Source of the DNA: Candidatus Pelagibacter sp.
Lineage (GTDB): Bacteria; Pseudomonadota; Alphaproteobacteria; Pelagibacterales; Pelagibacteraceae
Reading direction: 5' to 3'
Length of the DNA: 64,000 bases
NCBI GenBank assembly: GCA_028227525.1
Contig: JAOJAE010000003.1
Coordinates: forward strand, 1 to 64,000
Positions within the stretch are counted from its first letter, which is position 1. Each line of letters opens with the position of its first letter. The translations under genes were made by a program, and so were the position numbers. Positions 31,713 through 40,792 of this stretch are shown here, piece after piece. Below the pieces are notes generated by a model. It had not been told where the DNA came from and made no database searches. It saw nothing but the letters and a program-made list of their open reading frames with translations.

Positions 31713-32449
31713 GCATCTTAGAAGTAAATAATGTTAGTAAATCTTTTGGTGGTGTTAAAGCCAATGTTGATATTTCTATGTCAGTTGAAAAAGGAAAAAT
31801 AGTTGGTTTAATCGGGCCAAATGGCTCTGGTAAAACAACATTATTTAACTCAATAGTTGGCACATATCCTATAGACAGTGGATCTATAAAATTTAATGAC
31901 AAAGAAGTATCTGAGCTGCCAGTTCCTGTAATAGCAAAATTAGGTCTACTTAGAACATTTCAACAAACAAGAATTTATGGAAAATTAAATTGTATAGATA
32001 ATATGTTAATTAGTCATAAAGGAAGTGACGAGAGTTTAATCAAGATATTCTCTAAAATTCCTCAAGATCTAACAGATAAAGCAGAAAATTTATTAAGTTT
32101 TGTTGGCTTGTATCAAAAAAGAAAATTGAGAGCAGGAGATTTGTCTTTTGGTCAACAAAAACTATTAGAGCTAGCAATGGCTTTAATGAATGAGCCGGAA
32201 ATGCTTTTATTAGATGAGCCTACAGCTGGAATAAACCCAACTTTAATCAATGGAATTATAGATAGATTAATTAAAGTAAATCAAGACTTTGGCATTACAC
32301 TCTTAGTTATCGAACACAATATGAAGGTGATAATGCAATTAGCCGAAGACATCTTCTGTCTAGCACATGGAAAAATGTTAGCTAATGGATCTCCAGATGA
32401 AATTAAAAATGATAAGCGTGTAATAGATGCTTATCTGGGAGCGCAATAA
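31709..32449 (+). CDS. livG: LIV-type ABC importer ATPase LivG
   Basis: A 246-residue ABC ATPase. Walker A GPNGSGKTT, signature LSFGQQKLLELAMAL (with a variant SFGQQ core), Walker B MLLLDEPTAG and the LivG-specific AGINPTL stretch are present, with an H-loop in VIEHNMKV. It overlaps the upstream permease and abuts livF by one shared base. Confidence 0.92.
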   Translation: MSILEVNNVSKSFGGVKANVDISMSVEKGKIVGLIGPNGSGKTTLFNSIVGTYPIDSGSIKFNDKEVSELPVPVIAKLGLLRTFQQTRIYGKLNCIDNMLISHKGSDESLIKIFSKIPQDLTDKAENLLSFVGLYQKRKLRAGDLSFGQQKLLELAMALMNEPEMLLLDEPTAGINPTLINGIIDRLIKVNQDFGITLLVIEHNMKVIMQLAEDIFCLAHGKMLANGSPDEIKNDKRVIDAYLGAQ

Positions 32450-33234
32450 TGTCAAATCAATATGAAGTATTAGGAAAAGCCCCAACTCCAGAAGATTTAA
32501 AAAAATTATCTCCAAATGAAATTCATTTAACAATCAAAAATTTAAATGCTGGTTATGGAAAAATGGAAATTCTTCATGATTTTGATTTAAATGTAAGTAA
32601 AGCTCAATCACTATGTTTGATTGGTCCAAATGGCGCAGGTAAATCAACTATACTTCATTCGATATATGGATTTACAAATATATTTTCAGGACAAATTGAA
32701 ATTGATGGAAAAGAAATTACCAGCTTAACTCCAGCTCAAAAACTTACATCATGTGGAATTGCTTATATACTTCAAGATAATTCTGTTTTCCCAGATATGA
32801 CTGTTGAAGAAAATCTATTGATGGGTGGTTATTCCAAAGAAAGTACTGACGAATCCTATCAAGAAGCTGAAAGAATTTTTGAAAAATATGAAAGATTAAG
32901 AAACAGAAGAAATCAACCTGCTAAAGTTTTATCCGGTGGAGAAAGAAGGTTGTTAGAAATCTCCAGAGCATTAGTTATGAAGCCATCAGTATTGCTTGTT
33001 GACGAACCATCAATTGGTTTAGAGCCAAGGTATATTGACATGGTTTTTGAAATCTTAAGAGATCTTCAACAAAACGAAAAAAAAACAATTATTTTAGTAG
33101 AACAAAATGCCAAAAAGGGATTAGAGTTTGCAGATATAGGCTATGTTTTAGTATCTGGACAAACCGCAATTGCTGGCAAAGGGGATGATTTACTAAAAAA
33201 CCCTGATGTTGGTAGATTATTCCTTGGTGGATAA
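32449..33234 (+). CDS. livF: LIV-type ABC importer ATPase LivF
   Basis: A 261-residue ABC ATPase with Walker A GPNGAGKST, signature LSGGERRLLEISRAL and Walker B VLLVDEPSIG. The family's C-terminal GRLFLGG ending is intact. About 27 extra residues rich in Pro/Lys/Glu precede the first strand, unlike the second LivF in this window. It shares one base with livG and one with the AzlC gene. Confidence 0.92.
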   Translation: MSNQYEVLGKAPTPEDLKKLSPNEIHLTIKNLNAGYGKMEILHDFDLNVSKAQSLCLIGPNGAGKSTILHSIYGFTNIFSGQIEIDGKEITSLTPAQKLTSCGIAYILQDNSVFPDMTVEENLLMGGYSKESTDESYQEAERIFEKYERLRNRRNQPAKVLSGGERRLLEISRALVMKPSVLLVDEPSIGLEPRYIDMVFEILRDLQQNEKKTIILVEQNAKKGLEFADIGYVLVSGQTAIAGKGDDLLKNPDVGRLFLGG

Positions 33235-33938
33235 TGGTAAATAAAGAATTTTTCTTTAAAGGTTTTAAATCTATTTTAGCTCCAGATAGCCCGGCACTTG
33301 CACTTGGCTGTTGTTTTATCGCAATCGGTGCACTTCTTAAAAATTTAGGCTTTAATATTCAGGAAAGCATTTTTTCAACTATGCTTACTTATGCTTTACC
33401 TGGCTCATTAGTAATGGCTGAGTCGTTATTAGTTGGAGCGTCATTACTTAATATTTTTTTAGCAGTTTGGTTTGTTAATGCTAGGCTTTATCCAATGGCA
33501 GTCTCATTATTTCCATTAATGATGCATGAAAGTCAACCAAGATGGAAATATTATTTTTCATGTCATTTTATTGCAGTCTCCGCATGGCTAATAATGAAAA
33601 GTAAATATAAAGAAATTGATAAAAAATTCAGAATTGATTTTTGGATTGGAATCGGGTGTGCAACTTGGACTACAGCAGTTATAGGCACTTTTATTGGATT
33701 TTATGCATCTGATTACTTAGATAAAAATATGATGATGGGTTTAGCAATTTTAAATCCAATTTACTTTTTATGCATGATGGTAGGAGCAATGAAAACAATT
33801 CAAATAGCAGCGTCTGTAGTATTAGGATTATTATTGGGACCAATATTCTATTTTTTATCTCCTGAATGGTCAATTTTACTTGGTGGACTTGTTGGTGGAA
33901 CTATTGCTTATTTAATAGGAGAACTAAATGTCAACTAG
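33234..33938 (+). CDS. azlC: AzlC-family branched-chain amino-acid exporter, large subunit
   Basis: A 234-residue membrane protein with about seven helices. The family opening FKGFKSILAPDSPALALGCCFIAIGALLKNLG and the following SIFSTMLTYALPGSLVMAESLL region match AzlC. With AzlD it exports branched-chain or related amino acids. It lies in the same transcript as a LIV importer, so uptake and export are encoded together. It overlaps the azlD gene by 11 bases. Confidence 0.85.
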   Translation: MVNKEFFFKGFKSILAPDSPALALGCCFIAIGALLKNLGFNIQESIFSTMLTYALPGSLVMAESLLVGASLLNIFLAVWFVNARLYPMAVSLFPLMMHESQPRWKYYFSCHFIAVSAWLIMKSKYKEIDKKFRIDFWIGIGCATWTTAVIGTFIGFYASDYLDKNMMMGLAILNPIYFLCMMVGAMKTIQIAASVVLGLLLGPIFYFLSPEWSILLGGLVGGTIAYLIGELNVN

Positions 33939-34251
33939 CATAGTACTTGCAATTTTAGTTACATCGTTAGCAACATTCTCTTCTAGATTATTAGGAGCTA
34001 TTTCTTCTGAGGGAATAAAAGAGACTTCAAAATTATTTAGATATTTTAATTGTCTTGCATATTCAACATTAGCTGCCTTGATCGCTAGAACAATTATTTT
34101 TCCTGTTGGAGTATTATCTGATGCTAGCTATTTAAGTAGAGCAACTGTAGTATTATTTTGCTTATTTATATTCTTTATATCTAAAAGAAATTTTGTTTAT
34201 CCAACAGTAATTTCTGCTATCATGATGGCTTTATTAAGTGGGTATTTATAA
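33928..34251 (+). CDS. azlD: AzlD-family exporter small subunit
   Basis: A 107-residue protein with about four helices and an FSSRLLGA motif near residue 18, as in AzlD. The call rests on this, on size, and on the overlapping AzlC gene. Its stop shares a base with the start of the glutarate hydroxylase gene. Confidence 0.82.
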   Translation: MSTSIVLAILVTSLATFSSRLLGAISSEGIKETSKLFRYFNCLAYSTLAALIARTIIFPVGVLSDASYLSRATVVLFCLFIFFISKRNFVYPTVISAIMMALLSGYL

Positions 34252-35162
34252 TGGAAAAAATTGCTGGTCTAACAATTTCAGAACACAATAATTCAAAAAG
34301 AATAATTAATATTGATATTGAAAATGAAATTTTAGATAAATTAATATTTCCATTTAACAAGTTTGATATCACTGCACTAGAATATAAACCATTCACACGT
34401 TTTACTTTAGCTAAAAGTCTAGATGATCTTACATCTAATAAATTAGGCAAATTAATGAATAAGATAATAAGAGATCGAGAAACAGGTTGTTTTATTATTG
34501 GTCCTAAGAATATTAATTCTAAAATTGATCATAACTTTTTAGTTAAATTATCTACTGCTATTGCTCATTTGATTGGAATTCCAAACCATGACTCAATGGC
34601 TGGAAAATATTATGCAAGATTTACTGTTAAGCATGAGGATAAAAGTGACTCGTATTTAAGAAAAGCTTATACAAATATGGATCTCCATACAGATGGAACT
34701 TATGTTAAAGAAGTTACAGATTGGTTATTAATGACTAAAATTGATGAACAAAATGTAGAAGGTGGAGAAACGGCAATGTTACACCTTGATGATTGGGAAC
34801 ATTGTGAGGATTTATATAATGATCCTATTGGTAAACAGAATTTTATTTGGGGTTCACCAAAAAGTAAAAATATAGATTACAAGGTAGAGCATCCAGTATT
34901 TTCTTCTGACGCTGATGGCAAACCTACTATTTCTTACATTGATCAATTTCCTGAGCCTAAAAATATGAAACAGGGTAATTTTTTACAAAGATTATCAGAT
35001 GGTTTAGAAGAAAGTAAAAACAAAGCCATTACCAAATTACCTGTTGGATCTTCAATAATTGCTAATAATTACTTTTGGCTTCATGGAAGAAAACCTTTTA
35101 AAGAGAATGAAGAATTAAGTAGAGAATTGTTAAGAATTAGAGGCTCTTTTTTTATTAATTAA
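34251..35162 (+). CDS. glaH: Glutarate 2-hydroxylase (CsiD/GlaH family)
   Basis: A 2-oxoglutarate/Fe(II) oxygenase that converts glutarate to L-2-hydroxyglutarate and succinate, a step in lysine and 5-aminovalerate degradation. The 303-residue protein follows the E. coli CsiD/GlaH sequence closely: AGKYYARFTVKHEDKSDSYL, the iron pair His146/Asp148 in LHTDGTYVKEVTD, KIDEQNVEGGETAMLHLDDWE, YIDQF and a C-terminal WLHGRKPF bearing the last iron His. Its usual partner, the 2-hydroxyglutarate oxidase LhgO, is not seen in the window. It overlaps azlD by one base, so it is expressed with the LIV/Azl transport genes. Confidence 0.88.
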   Translation: MEKIAGLTISEHNNSKRIINIDIENEILDKLIFPFNKFDITALEYKPFTRFTLAKSLDDLTSNKLGKLMNKIIRDRETGCFIIGPKNINSKIDHNFLVKLSTAIAHLIGIPNHDSMAGKYYARFTVKHEDKSDSYLRKAYTNMDLHTDGTYVKEVTDWLLMTKIDEQNVEGGETAMLHLDDWEHCEDLYNDPIGKQNFIWGSPKSKNIDYKVEHPVFSSDADGKPTISYIDQFPEPKNMKQGNFLQRLSDGLEESKNKAITKLPVGSSIIANNYFWLHGRKPFKENEELSRELLRIRGSFFIN

Positions 35163-35195
35163 TTCAATATAATCAATATAAAGTAACCAAAATTT

Positions 35196-35963
35196 ATGAA
35201 TTTAGGATTTATAGGTACAGGTAAAATAGCATCATCAGTAATTACTGGTATTTGCACATCTAAAATTTCATTTAACAAAATTATAATTTCCCAAAGAAAT
35301 AGAAGTATTGCTAAGAATTTAAAACAAAAATTTAGAAAAGTAATAATTGCTAAAGATAATCAACAAATAGTTGATAAATGTGATTGGGTATTTTTATCAG
35401 TTACACCTACTGTAGGAGATAAAATAATCAAAGAGTTAAAATTTAGATCAACACAAACTATAATTAGCTTTATTTCTACAATAACTTTATCTCAGTTAAA
35501 AAAAGCAATAAAAGTTAAAGCACAAATTGTAAGAGCTATTCCTTTGCCGCCAATTTCATTAAAAAAAGGACCAGTACCTATTTGTCCTCCTAATAAAAAA
35601 GTTAAAGCATTCTTTGATAAAGTTGGAACAACTGTTGAAATAAAAAACGAAAAATCATCTATTAATTTTTGGTCAACATCTGGAATGATGGCACCTTTTT
35701 ATCAATTGTTAAGTTCAATGACAGACTGGTTAGTTAAAAGAGGTGTTAAAAGAAATAATGCTCAAAAATATATAACTTCTTTATTTTTAGCTTTGTCAGA
35801 AGATGCTGTTGTTAACTCAAAAAAAGATTTAAAATATTTGGTAAAAGAGTCTCAGACTCCTAAGGGATTAAATGAACAAGGTGTTAAAGAACTAACAAAA
35901 GCTGGTTTTTATAAATCTTTGGAGAAAACTCTCAATAGTATACATAAAAGATTAAATAAATAA
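35196..35963 (+). CDS. Pyrroline-5-carboxylate reductase-like NAD(P) oxidoreductase
   Basis: A 255-residue protein with an N-terminal Rossmann motif GFIGTGKIASSVITGI and a C-terminal helical dimerisation domain. ESQTPKGLNEQGVKEL resembles the TPGGxNEQ motif of ProC-type reductases. It may reduce a cyclic imine such as pyrroline- or piperideine-carboxylate. Divergence from typical ProC leaves the substrate open, and a real proC may exist elsewhere. It sits between the glutarate hydroxylase (33-base gap) and the second LIV cassette (7 bases). Confidence 0.7.
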   Translation: MNLGFIGTGKIASSVITGICTSKISFNKIIISQRNRSIAKNLKQKFRKVIIAKDNQQIVDKCDWVFLSVTPTVGDKIIKELKFRSTQTIISFISTITLSQLKKAIKVKAQIVRAIPLPPISLKKGPVPICPPNKKVKAFFDKVGTTVEIKNEKSSINFWSTSGMMAPFYQLLSSMTDWLVKRGVKRNNAQKYITSLFLALSEDAVVNSKKDLKYLVKESQTPKGLNEQGVKELTKAGFYKSLEKTLNSIHKRLNK

Positions 35964-35970
35964 AAATTTC

Positions 35971-36765
35971 ATGGATCAACAACAGAATATTTTACAAATT
36001 GAAAGTTTATCTAAATATTTTGGAGGTTTGGCTGCAGTTTCTGATTGCTCTTTAAAAATTAAGAAAGGCTCTATCACTGGAATTATTGGACCTAATGGAT
36101 CGGGTAAAACTACTTTATTTAATTTAATTGCTGGAAATTTAAAATCTACTCAAGGAAAAGTTTTATTTAATAATGAAGATATAACTGATGTTCCCTCATA
36201 TGAATTATTTTCAAAAGGCATTTTAAGAACTTTTCAGATAGCTCATGAATTTACAAATTTATCAGTTTTAGAAAACCTAATGATGGTTCCGGCAAATCAA
36301 TCAGGTGAAAAATTAATAACTGCTTTACTAAAGCCTAGCTTGGTTAGAACTGAAGAATTAGCTGTAAAACAAAAAGCCCAAGATGTAGTCAATTTCTTAA
36401 ATCTTACTCACTTATCAAATGAATTAGCTGGAAATTTATCGGGTGGTCAAAAAAAATTATTAGAACTTGGAAGAACTATGATGGTTGATGCTAAATTAGT
36501 ATTACTTGATGAAGTTGGAGCGGGAGTTAATAGAACACTACTTAAAGAACTTGGAACTGCAATTCTTAAGCTTAATAAAGAACAAGGGTATACGTTTTGT
36601 ATGATCGAACATGATATGGATTTTATTAGTAGATTGTGTGATCCCGTTATTGTCATGGCTGAAGGATCCGTCTTATTCGAAGGTACTGCAGAAGAAGTTA
36701 AGAAAGATGAGAAAGTTATAGAAAGTTATTTAGGTAGAGGATCAAAACTTAAGGATGAAAATTAA
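35971..36765 (+). CDS. Second LIV-type ABC ATPase (LivG type)
   Basis: A 264-residue ABC ATPase with Walker A GPNGSGKTT, signature LSGGQKKLLELGR and a LivG-like Walker B region LVLLDEVGAGVNRTL. Here the usual DEPTAG is DEVGAG, keeping the catalytic Glu. A typical LivG coupling insertion is present. It opens a second permease cassette and ends one base into the LivF-type gene. Confidence 0.9.
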   Translation: MDQQQNILQIESLSKYFGGLAAVSDCSLKIKKGSITGIIGPNGSGKTTLFNLIAGNLKSTQGKVLFNNEDITDVPSYELFSKGILRTFQIAHEFTNLSVLENLMMVPANQSGEKLITALLKPSLVRTEELAVKQKAQDVVNFLNLTHLSNELAGNLSGGQKKLLELGRTMMVDAKLVLLDEVGAGVNRTLLKELGTAILKLNKEQGYTFCMIEHDMDFISRLCDPVIVMAEGSVLFEGTAEEVKKDEKVIESYLGRGSKLKDEN

Positions 36766-37472
36766 TGGCATTTTTTGAAGGTATAAAAATGACTGGAGGA
36801 TATGGCAATGGTCCAGATATTATTAATTCTTGTTCAGTTGATGTTAATAGGGGAGAAATAGTTTCGATTCTTGGTCCTAATGGAGCTGGGAAATCAACAG
36901 CTATGAAAGCTATGCTTGGTTTGTTAAATTTAAAATCTGGCTCTGTAGTAATTGATGGAAAAGATATCTCAAAACTTTCTCCACAAGAAAGAGTTAGGGC
37001 TGGAATTTCATTTGTACCACAAACAAAAAATGTTTTTGCTGGAATGACAGTTGAGGAAAATTTAGAAATGGGAGCCTATCTAAGAGACGATAACTTTCAA
37101 AATGTTTTAAAAGAAATTTATGATCTATTTCCTATATTAAGAGAAAAAAGAAGTCAGTTAGTTGGCGAATTATCAGGTGGTCAAAGACAACAAGTTGCAC
37201 TTGGAAGAGCATTAATGATTAAGCCATCAGTATTAATGTTAGATGAGCCTACTGCTGGAGTTTCCCCTATAGTTATGGATGAATTATTTGACCACATTAT
37301 TAAAGTTAAAAGAACCAATGTTGCAATTTTAATGGTTGAACAAAATGCCAAACAAGCACTTAATATTTCTGATCGTGGATATGTACTTGTCACAGGTGAA
37401 AACAAATATGAAGGTACAGGCAAAGAATTATTAAATGACCCAAGAGTAAGAAGCTCTTTTTTAGGAGGTTAG
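36765..37472 (+). CDS. Second LIV-type ABC ATPase (LivF type)
   Basis: A 235-residue ABC ATPase with Walker A GPNGAGKST, signature LSGGQRQQVALGRAL and Walker B LMLDEPTAGVSP. The C-terminus RVRSSFLGG is the LivF form. Unlike the first LivF it has no N-terminal extension. The next permease starts 2 bases after its stop. Confidence 0.91.
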   Translation: MAFFEGIKMTGGYGNGPDIINSCSVDVNRGEIVSILGPNGAGKSTAMKAMLGLLNLKSGSVVIDGKDISKLSPQERVRAGISFVPQTKNVFAGMTVEENLEMGAYLRDDNFQNVLKEIYDLFPILREKRSQLVGELSGGQRQQVALGRALMIKPSVLMLDEPTAGVSPIVMDELFDHIIKVKRTNVAILMVEQNAKQALNISDRGYVLVTGENKYEGTGKELLNDPRVRSSFLGG

Positions 37473-37473
37473 T

Positions 37474-38484
37474 ATGGATTTTATAAACGCAATTATTTTA
37501 TTATTAAATTATATTTTTGTTCCAGCTCTAACCTATGGTTCACAATTAGCACTTGGTGCAATTTTTGTTACTTTAATCTATGGAATTTTAAGGTTTGCAA
37601 ATTTTGCAACTGGAGACATGATGGCATTTGGTACTATGGTGACTATTTTATTTACATGGTATTTTCAATCAGTGGGTATTTCTTTAGGTATTTTGCCAAC
37701 AGCTCTTCTTGCTATACCATTTGCTATAATTTTTATGATTGGCTACATGCTCTTCATAGATAAATTTGTTTTTAGATATTATAGGGTCAATAAAAGTCCA
37801 CCTGTCCAACTTGCAATGGTTAGTATTGGAGTAATGTTTGTAACTCAAGCAGTGGTAAGAATAATAATTGGTCCATCTGATAGAAGATTTTTTGATGGAG
37901 AAAAATTTATTATTAAAGCAGGTGAATTTAAAGAAATGACAGGACTTAATGAAGGATTGGCAATTAAATCTAGCCAGGTAATAACAATATTTGTAACCCT
38001 TATATTGGTCTCCATCTTATTTTGGTTCTTAAATAAAACTAAAACAGGAAAAAGTATGAGAGCTTACTCAGATAACGAAGATTTAGCTTTATTATCTGGT
38101 ATTGACCCTAAAAGAGTGGTCATGATTACATGGATTATTGCAGGTATTTTAGCAACAATTGGTGGTGCTTTGTATGGTTTAGATAAAAGTTTTAAACCTT
38201 TTACATATTTTAATAATATGCTTCCAATTTTTGCCGCTGCAATTGTTGGAGGTATTGGAAACCCTTTTGGAGCATTTTTGGGAGGTTACGTTATAGCTTT
38301 TTCAGAGATATTCATAACGTATGCATATAAGAAATTTTTTATGTATATTTTGCCAGAAAGTATGGAACCAGAAACCCTTGTTCAATTACTTTCAACTGAT
38401 TATAAATTTGCTGTTTCGTTCTCTATACTAGTAATCGTCTTATTGTATAGACCCAATGGCATATTTAAAGGGAAGGTGCTTTGA
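37474..38484 (+). CDS. Second LIV-type permease (LivH type)
   Basis: A 336-residue permease with the LivH core IYGILRFANFATGDMMAFGTM near residues 36-56 and the coupling loop SMRAYSDNEDLALLSGIDPKRV. It carries an extra soluble stretch around residues 140-165. The stop overlaps the next gene as TTGA. Confidence 0.9.
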   Translation: MDFINAIILLLNYIFVPALTYGSQLALGAIFVTLIYGILRFANFATGDMMAFGTMVTILFTWYFQSVGISLGILPTALLAIPFAIIFMIGYMLFIDKFVFRYYRVNKSPPVQLAMVSIGVMFVTQAVVRIIIGPSDRRFFDGEKFIIKAGEFKEMTGLNEGLAIKSSQVITIFVTLILVSILFWFLNKTKTGKSMRAYSDNEDLALLSGIDPKRVVMITWIIAGILATIGGALYGLDKSFKPFTYFNNMLPIFAAAIVGGIGNPFGAFLGGYVIAFSEIFITYAYKKFFMYILPESMEPETLVQLLSTDYKFAVSFSILVIVLLYRPNGIFKGKVL

Positions 38485-39851
38485 GAAAAAATCTTAATAT
38501 AATTGTGGCTTACTCAATAATGATGGGTTTAATTTTATTGGTTGGAATATTTCAATCATGGAATGTAGCTCTTTCAATTTTCAATCTGTGTTTAATTTCT
38601 GCAGTAATGACTATGGGAGCAAATGTACAATGGGGTTATGCTGGCTTAATTAATTTTGGTCTTATGGGATATGCAGCATTAGGTGGACTAGCTGCAGTTT
38701 TAATATCAGTTGATCCAGTTCAAGAAGCATGGAGAGCTGGTGGTTTTGATATCTTAATGTGCTTATGGTTAATCATAGTAATGATATTAGCAATTCGCTT
38801 TATTCTAAAAAATTTTGCTAAATCAAATTTTAGAACTTATGGAATTGCAGCGATTATTATTGCAGGGATTATAATTATTAGGGTAACTGCTGAACCTGGA
38901 ATTGAAGCAATTGAAGCTGTTAATCCTGCAAAGACAGGATTTCTAGGAGGCTTTGGATTGCCAATTATGTTTTCATGGATTGTTGGAGCTTTCTTTGCGG
39001 GAGGACTTGCATTTGTGGTTGGAAAAGTTGCTCTTGGTTTGCGTGCTGACTATTTGGCAATTGCCACATTACTAATTTCTGAAATTGTCATTGCAATAAT
39101 CAAACATGAAGACTGGTTATCAAGAGGGGTCAAAAATGTAATTGGATTGGATAGACCCGTACCTTATGAAGTTAATCTTCAGACTACTGATTGGTTCATA
39201 AATTTAGTTGCAAAATTTAATTCAAGTAAATTAGAATTAATTTCCAATGTTGCAGATAAACAGGCTGCACTAAATCAGTTAGTTATCGAAGGATCTTCAG
39301 TCTTTGTAAAACTTTGCTACTCAGGATTATTTTTAATTGTAGTTATAGCTTTATTAATAGTTACTCAAAAAGCACTTTATTCTCCATGGGGAAGAATGAT
39401 GCGAGCAATTAGAGATAATGAAGAAGCCGCAAATGCAATGGGAAAAAATGTTGTTAAACAACATTTATTAATATTTATTTTAGGTTCAGCAATTGTCGGA
39501 ATAGCTGGAGCAATGTTAGTGACGCAAGATGGTTTGTTTACACCAGGTAGTTACAGGCCTATGAGATACACATTTCTTATTTGGGTCATGGTTATAGTTG
39601 GAGGGAGTGGTAATAATTTTGGAGCAATTTTAGGTGGATTTGCTGTATGGTTTTTATGGATTGAAGCTGCACCTATAGCATTATTTTTAATTAATCTTTT
39701 TACATCCGGTATGTCAGATACTCACGCACTAAAAATTCACTTAATTGAGAGTGTTCCATATTTTAGATATTTGATGATGGGTCTTGGATTGCTATTGATA
39801 ATGAGATATCGCCCAAAAGGTATACTTCCAGAAAAAATAGAAATAAAGTAA
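38481..39851 (+). CDS. Second LIV-type permease (LivM type), long form
   Basis: A 456-residue permease, about 100 residues longer than the first LivM. The family motif GANVQWGYAGLINFGLMGYAALGG is at about 47-70, the GLRADYLAIATLLISEI helix at about 185-205 and the coupling loop MRAIRDNEEAANAMGKN at about 307. Extra loops, including one near residues 215-275, explain the length. The start is TTG at 38481 overlapping the upstream stop. Confidence 0.88.
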   Translation: MRKNLNIIVAYSIMMGLILLVGIFQSWNVALSIFNLCLISAVMTMGANVQWGYAGLINFGLMGYAALGGLAAVLISVDPVQEAWRAGGFDILMCLWLIIVMILAIRFILKNFAKSNFRTYGIAAIIIAGIIIIRVTAEPGIEAIEAVNPAKTGFLGGFGLPIMFSWIVGAFFAGGLAFVVGKVALGLRADYLAIATLLISEIVIAIIKHEDWLSRGVKNVIGLDRPVPYEVNLQTTDWFINLVAKFNSSKLELISNVADKQAALNQLVIEGSSVFVKLCYSGLFLIVVIALLIVTQKALYSPWGRMMRAIRDNEEAANAMGKNVVKQHLLIFILGSAIVGIAGAMLVTQDGLFTPGSYRPMRYTFLIWVMVIVGGSGNNFGAILGGFAVWFLWIEAAPIALFLINLFTSGMSDTHALKIHLIESVPYFRYLMMGLGLLLIMRYRPKGILPEKIEIK

Positions 39852-39858
39852 TTCTATT

Positions 39859-39927
39859 ATGAAATATATTATATTAGGCGCTGCCATTGCCTGGACTATG
39901 TATATGGCTGACAAATATATGTTTTAG
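39859..39927 (+). CDS. Possible 22-residue membrane peptide
   Basis: A short frame starting ATG at 39859 encodes a peptide with a hydrophobic centre (IILGAAIAWTMYMA) and charged ends. It begins 7 bases after the long LivM stop, the spacing seen between genuine genes here. There is no clear ribosome site and no family was recognised, so it may be chance. Confidence 0.3.
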   Translation: MKYIILGAAIAWTMYMADKYMF

Positions 39928-39977
39928 TAGTTAAAAACCTTTAACTATTAATTTTTATTAAACTTTAAAAAAAATAG

Positions 39978-40739
39978 ATGACATTTTTAACTTATTTTGA
40001 CTTTAGCTTATCTGAGTTTTTAGTAATTTTATTTATAGTATTTATTGCATCTATAATTAGAGGGTTTAATGGCTTTGGTTTTTCTGCAACATGTATTTCA
40101 GGATTTTCTTTTATACTGCCTGCAATTCAAATAGTTCCAATTATATTAATACTAGAAGTTTTTATTAGTATTTTTATGATTCCATATATATGGAATAAAA
40201 TAGATTGGAATTTTGTTTTTAAACTTTTAATTGGAATAGCTATTGGGTCGCCAATTGGATTGTTTTTATTAAAATACTTATCTCCCGAAATTACTCATTT
40301 GTATGTGTGTTTGATAATTATTTTTTTTTCAATTTTATTGATGAAGGGATATGAAAATAAAAAAATTAATAACAACCGATCAAAAATCTTTACTGGTATT
40401 ATTTCAGGAACTTTAAATGGATTAACAACACTGGGAGGAATGCCAGTAGCATTATTTCTTTTAGTGACCAGTATCCAGCCAGCTGTAATTAGAGGATCAT
40501 TGGCTGCATTATTTTTTTTAACTGATATCTATGCTTTTATTTTAAGTTATTTTGGAGGAATTGTTGATATGACCACTATTTATCGAACTCTTCCTCTAAT
40601 ATTAGTTTTACCTGCAGGAGTGTTCATTGGTAACAAATTTTTTATTAAGAGTAAGGAAAAGTTTTATAGAAAGGTTGTCTTTTATTTCTTAATAATTATT
40701 TCAATTTTTGGTATTTTGAGAATTATAGGAAATATTTAA
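39978..40739 (+). CDS. TauE/SafE-family membrane transporter
   Basis: A 253-residue protein with about eight helices in two repeats. The first has FIASIIRGFNGFGFSATCISGF and the second FTGIISGTLNGLTTLGGMPVALFL, the paired G-rich motifs of TauE/SafE sulfite or organosulfonate exporters. The substrate is unknown. A strong bidirectional terminator follows, separating it from the convergent binding-protein gene. Confidence 0.85.
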   Translation: MTFLTYFDFSLSEFLVILFIVFIASIIRGFNGFGFSATCISGFSFILPAIQIVPIILILEVFISIFMIPYIWNKIDWNFVFKLLIGIAIGSPIGLFLLKYLSPEITHLYVCLIIIFFSILLMKGYENKKINNNRSKIFTGIISGTLNGLTTLGGMPVALFLLVTSIQPAVIRGSLAALFFLTDIYAFILSYFGGIVDMTTIYRTLPLILVLPAGVFIGNKFFIKSKEKFYRKVVFYFLIIISIFGILRIIGNI

Positions 40740-40745
40740 TATTAA

Positions 40746-40779
40746 AAAAACCCCAATAATTTTCATTACTGGGGTTTTT
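40746..40779. terminator. Bidirectional terminator
   Basis: AAAAACCCCA (40746-40755) and its exact complement TGGGGTTTTT (40770-40779) flank a short inner stem (TAAT/ATTA). It has A and T runs suited to both directions and lies between the TauE gene and the convergent binding-protein gene. Confidence 0.92.
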
Positions 40780-40792
40780 AATTAGATAATAA

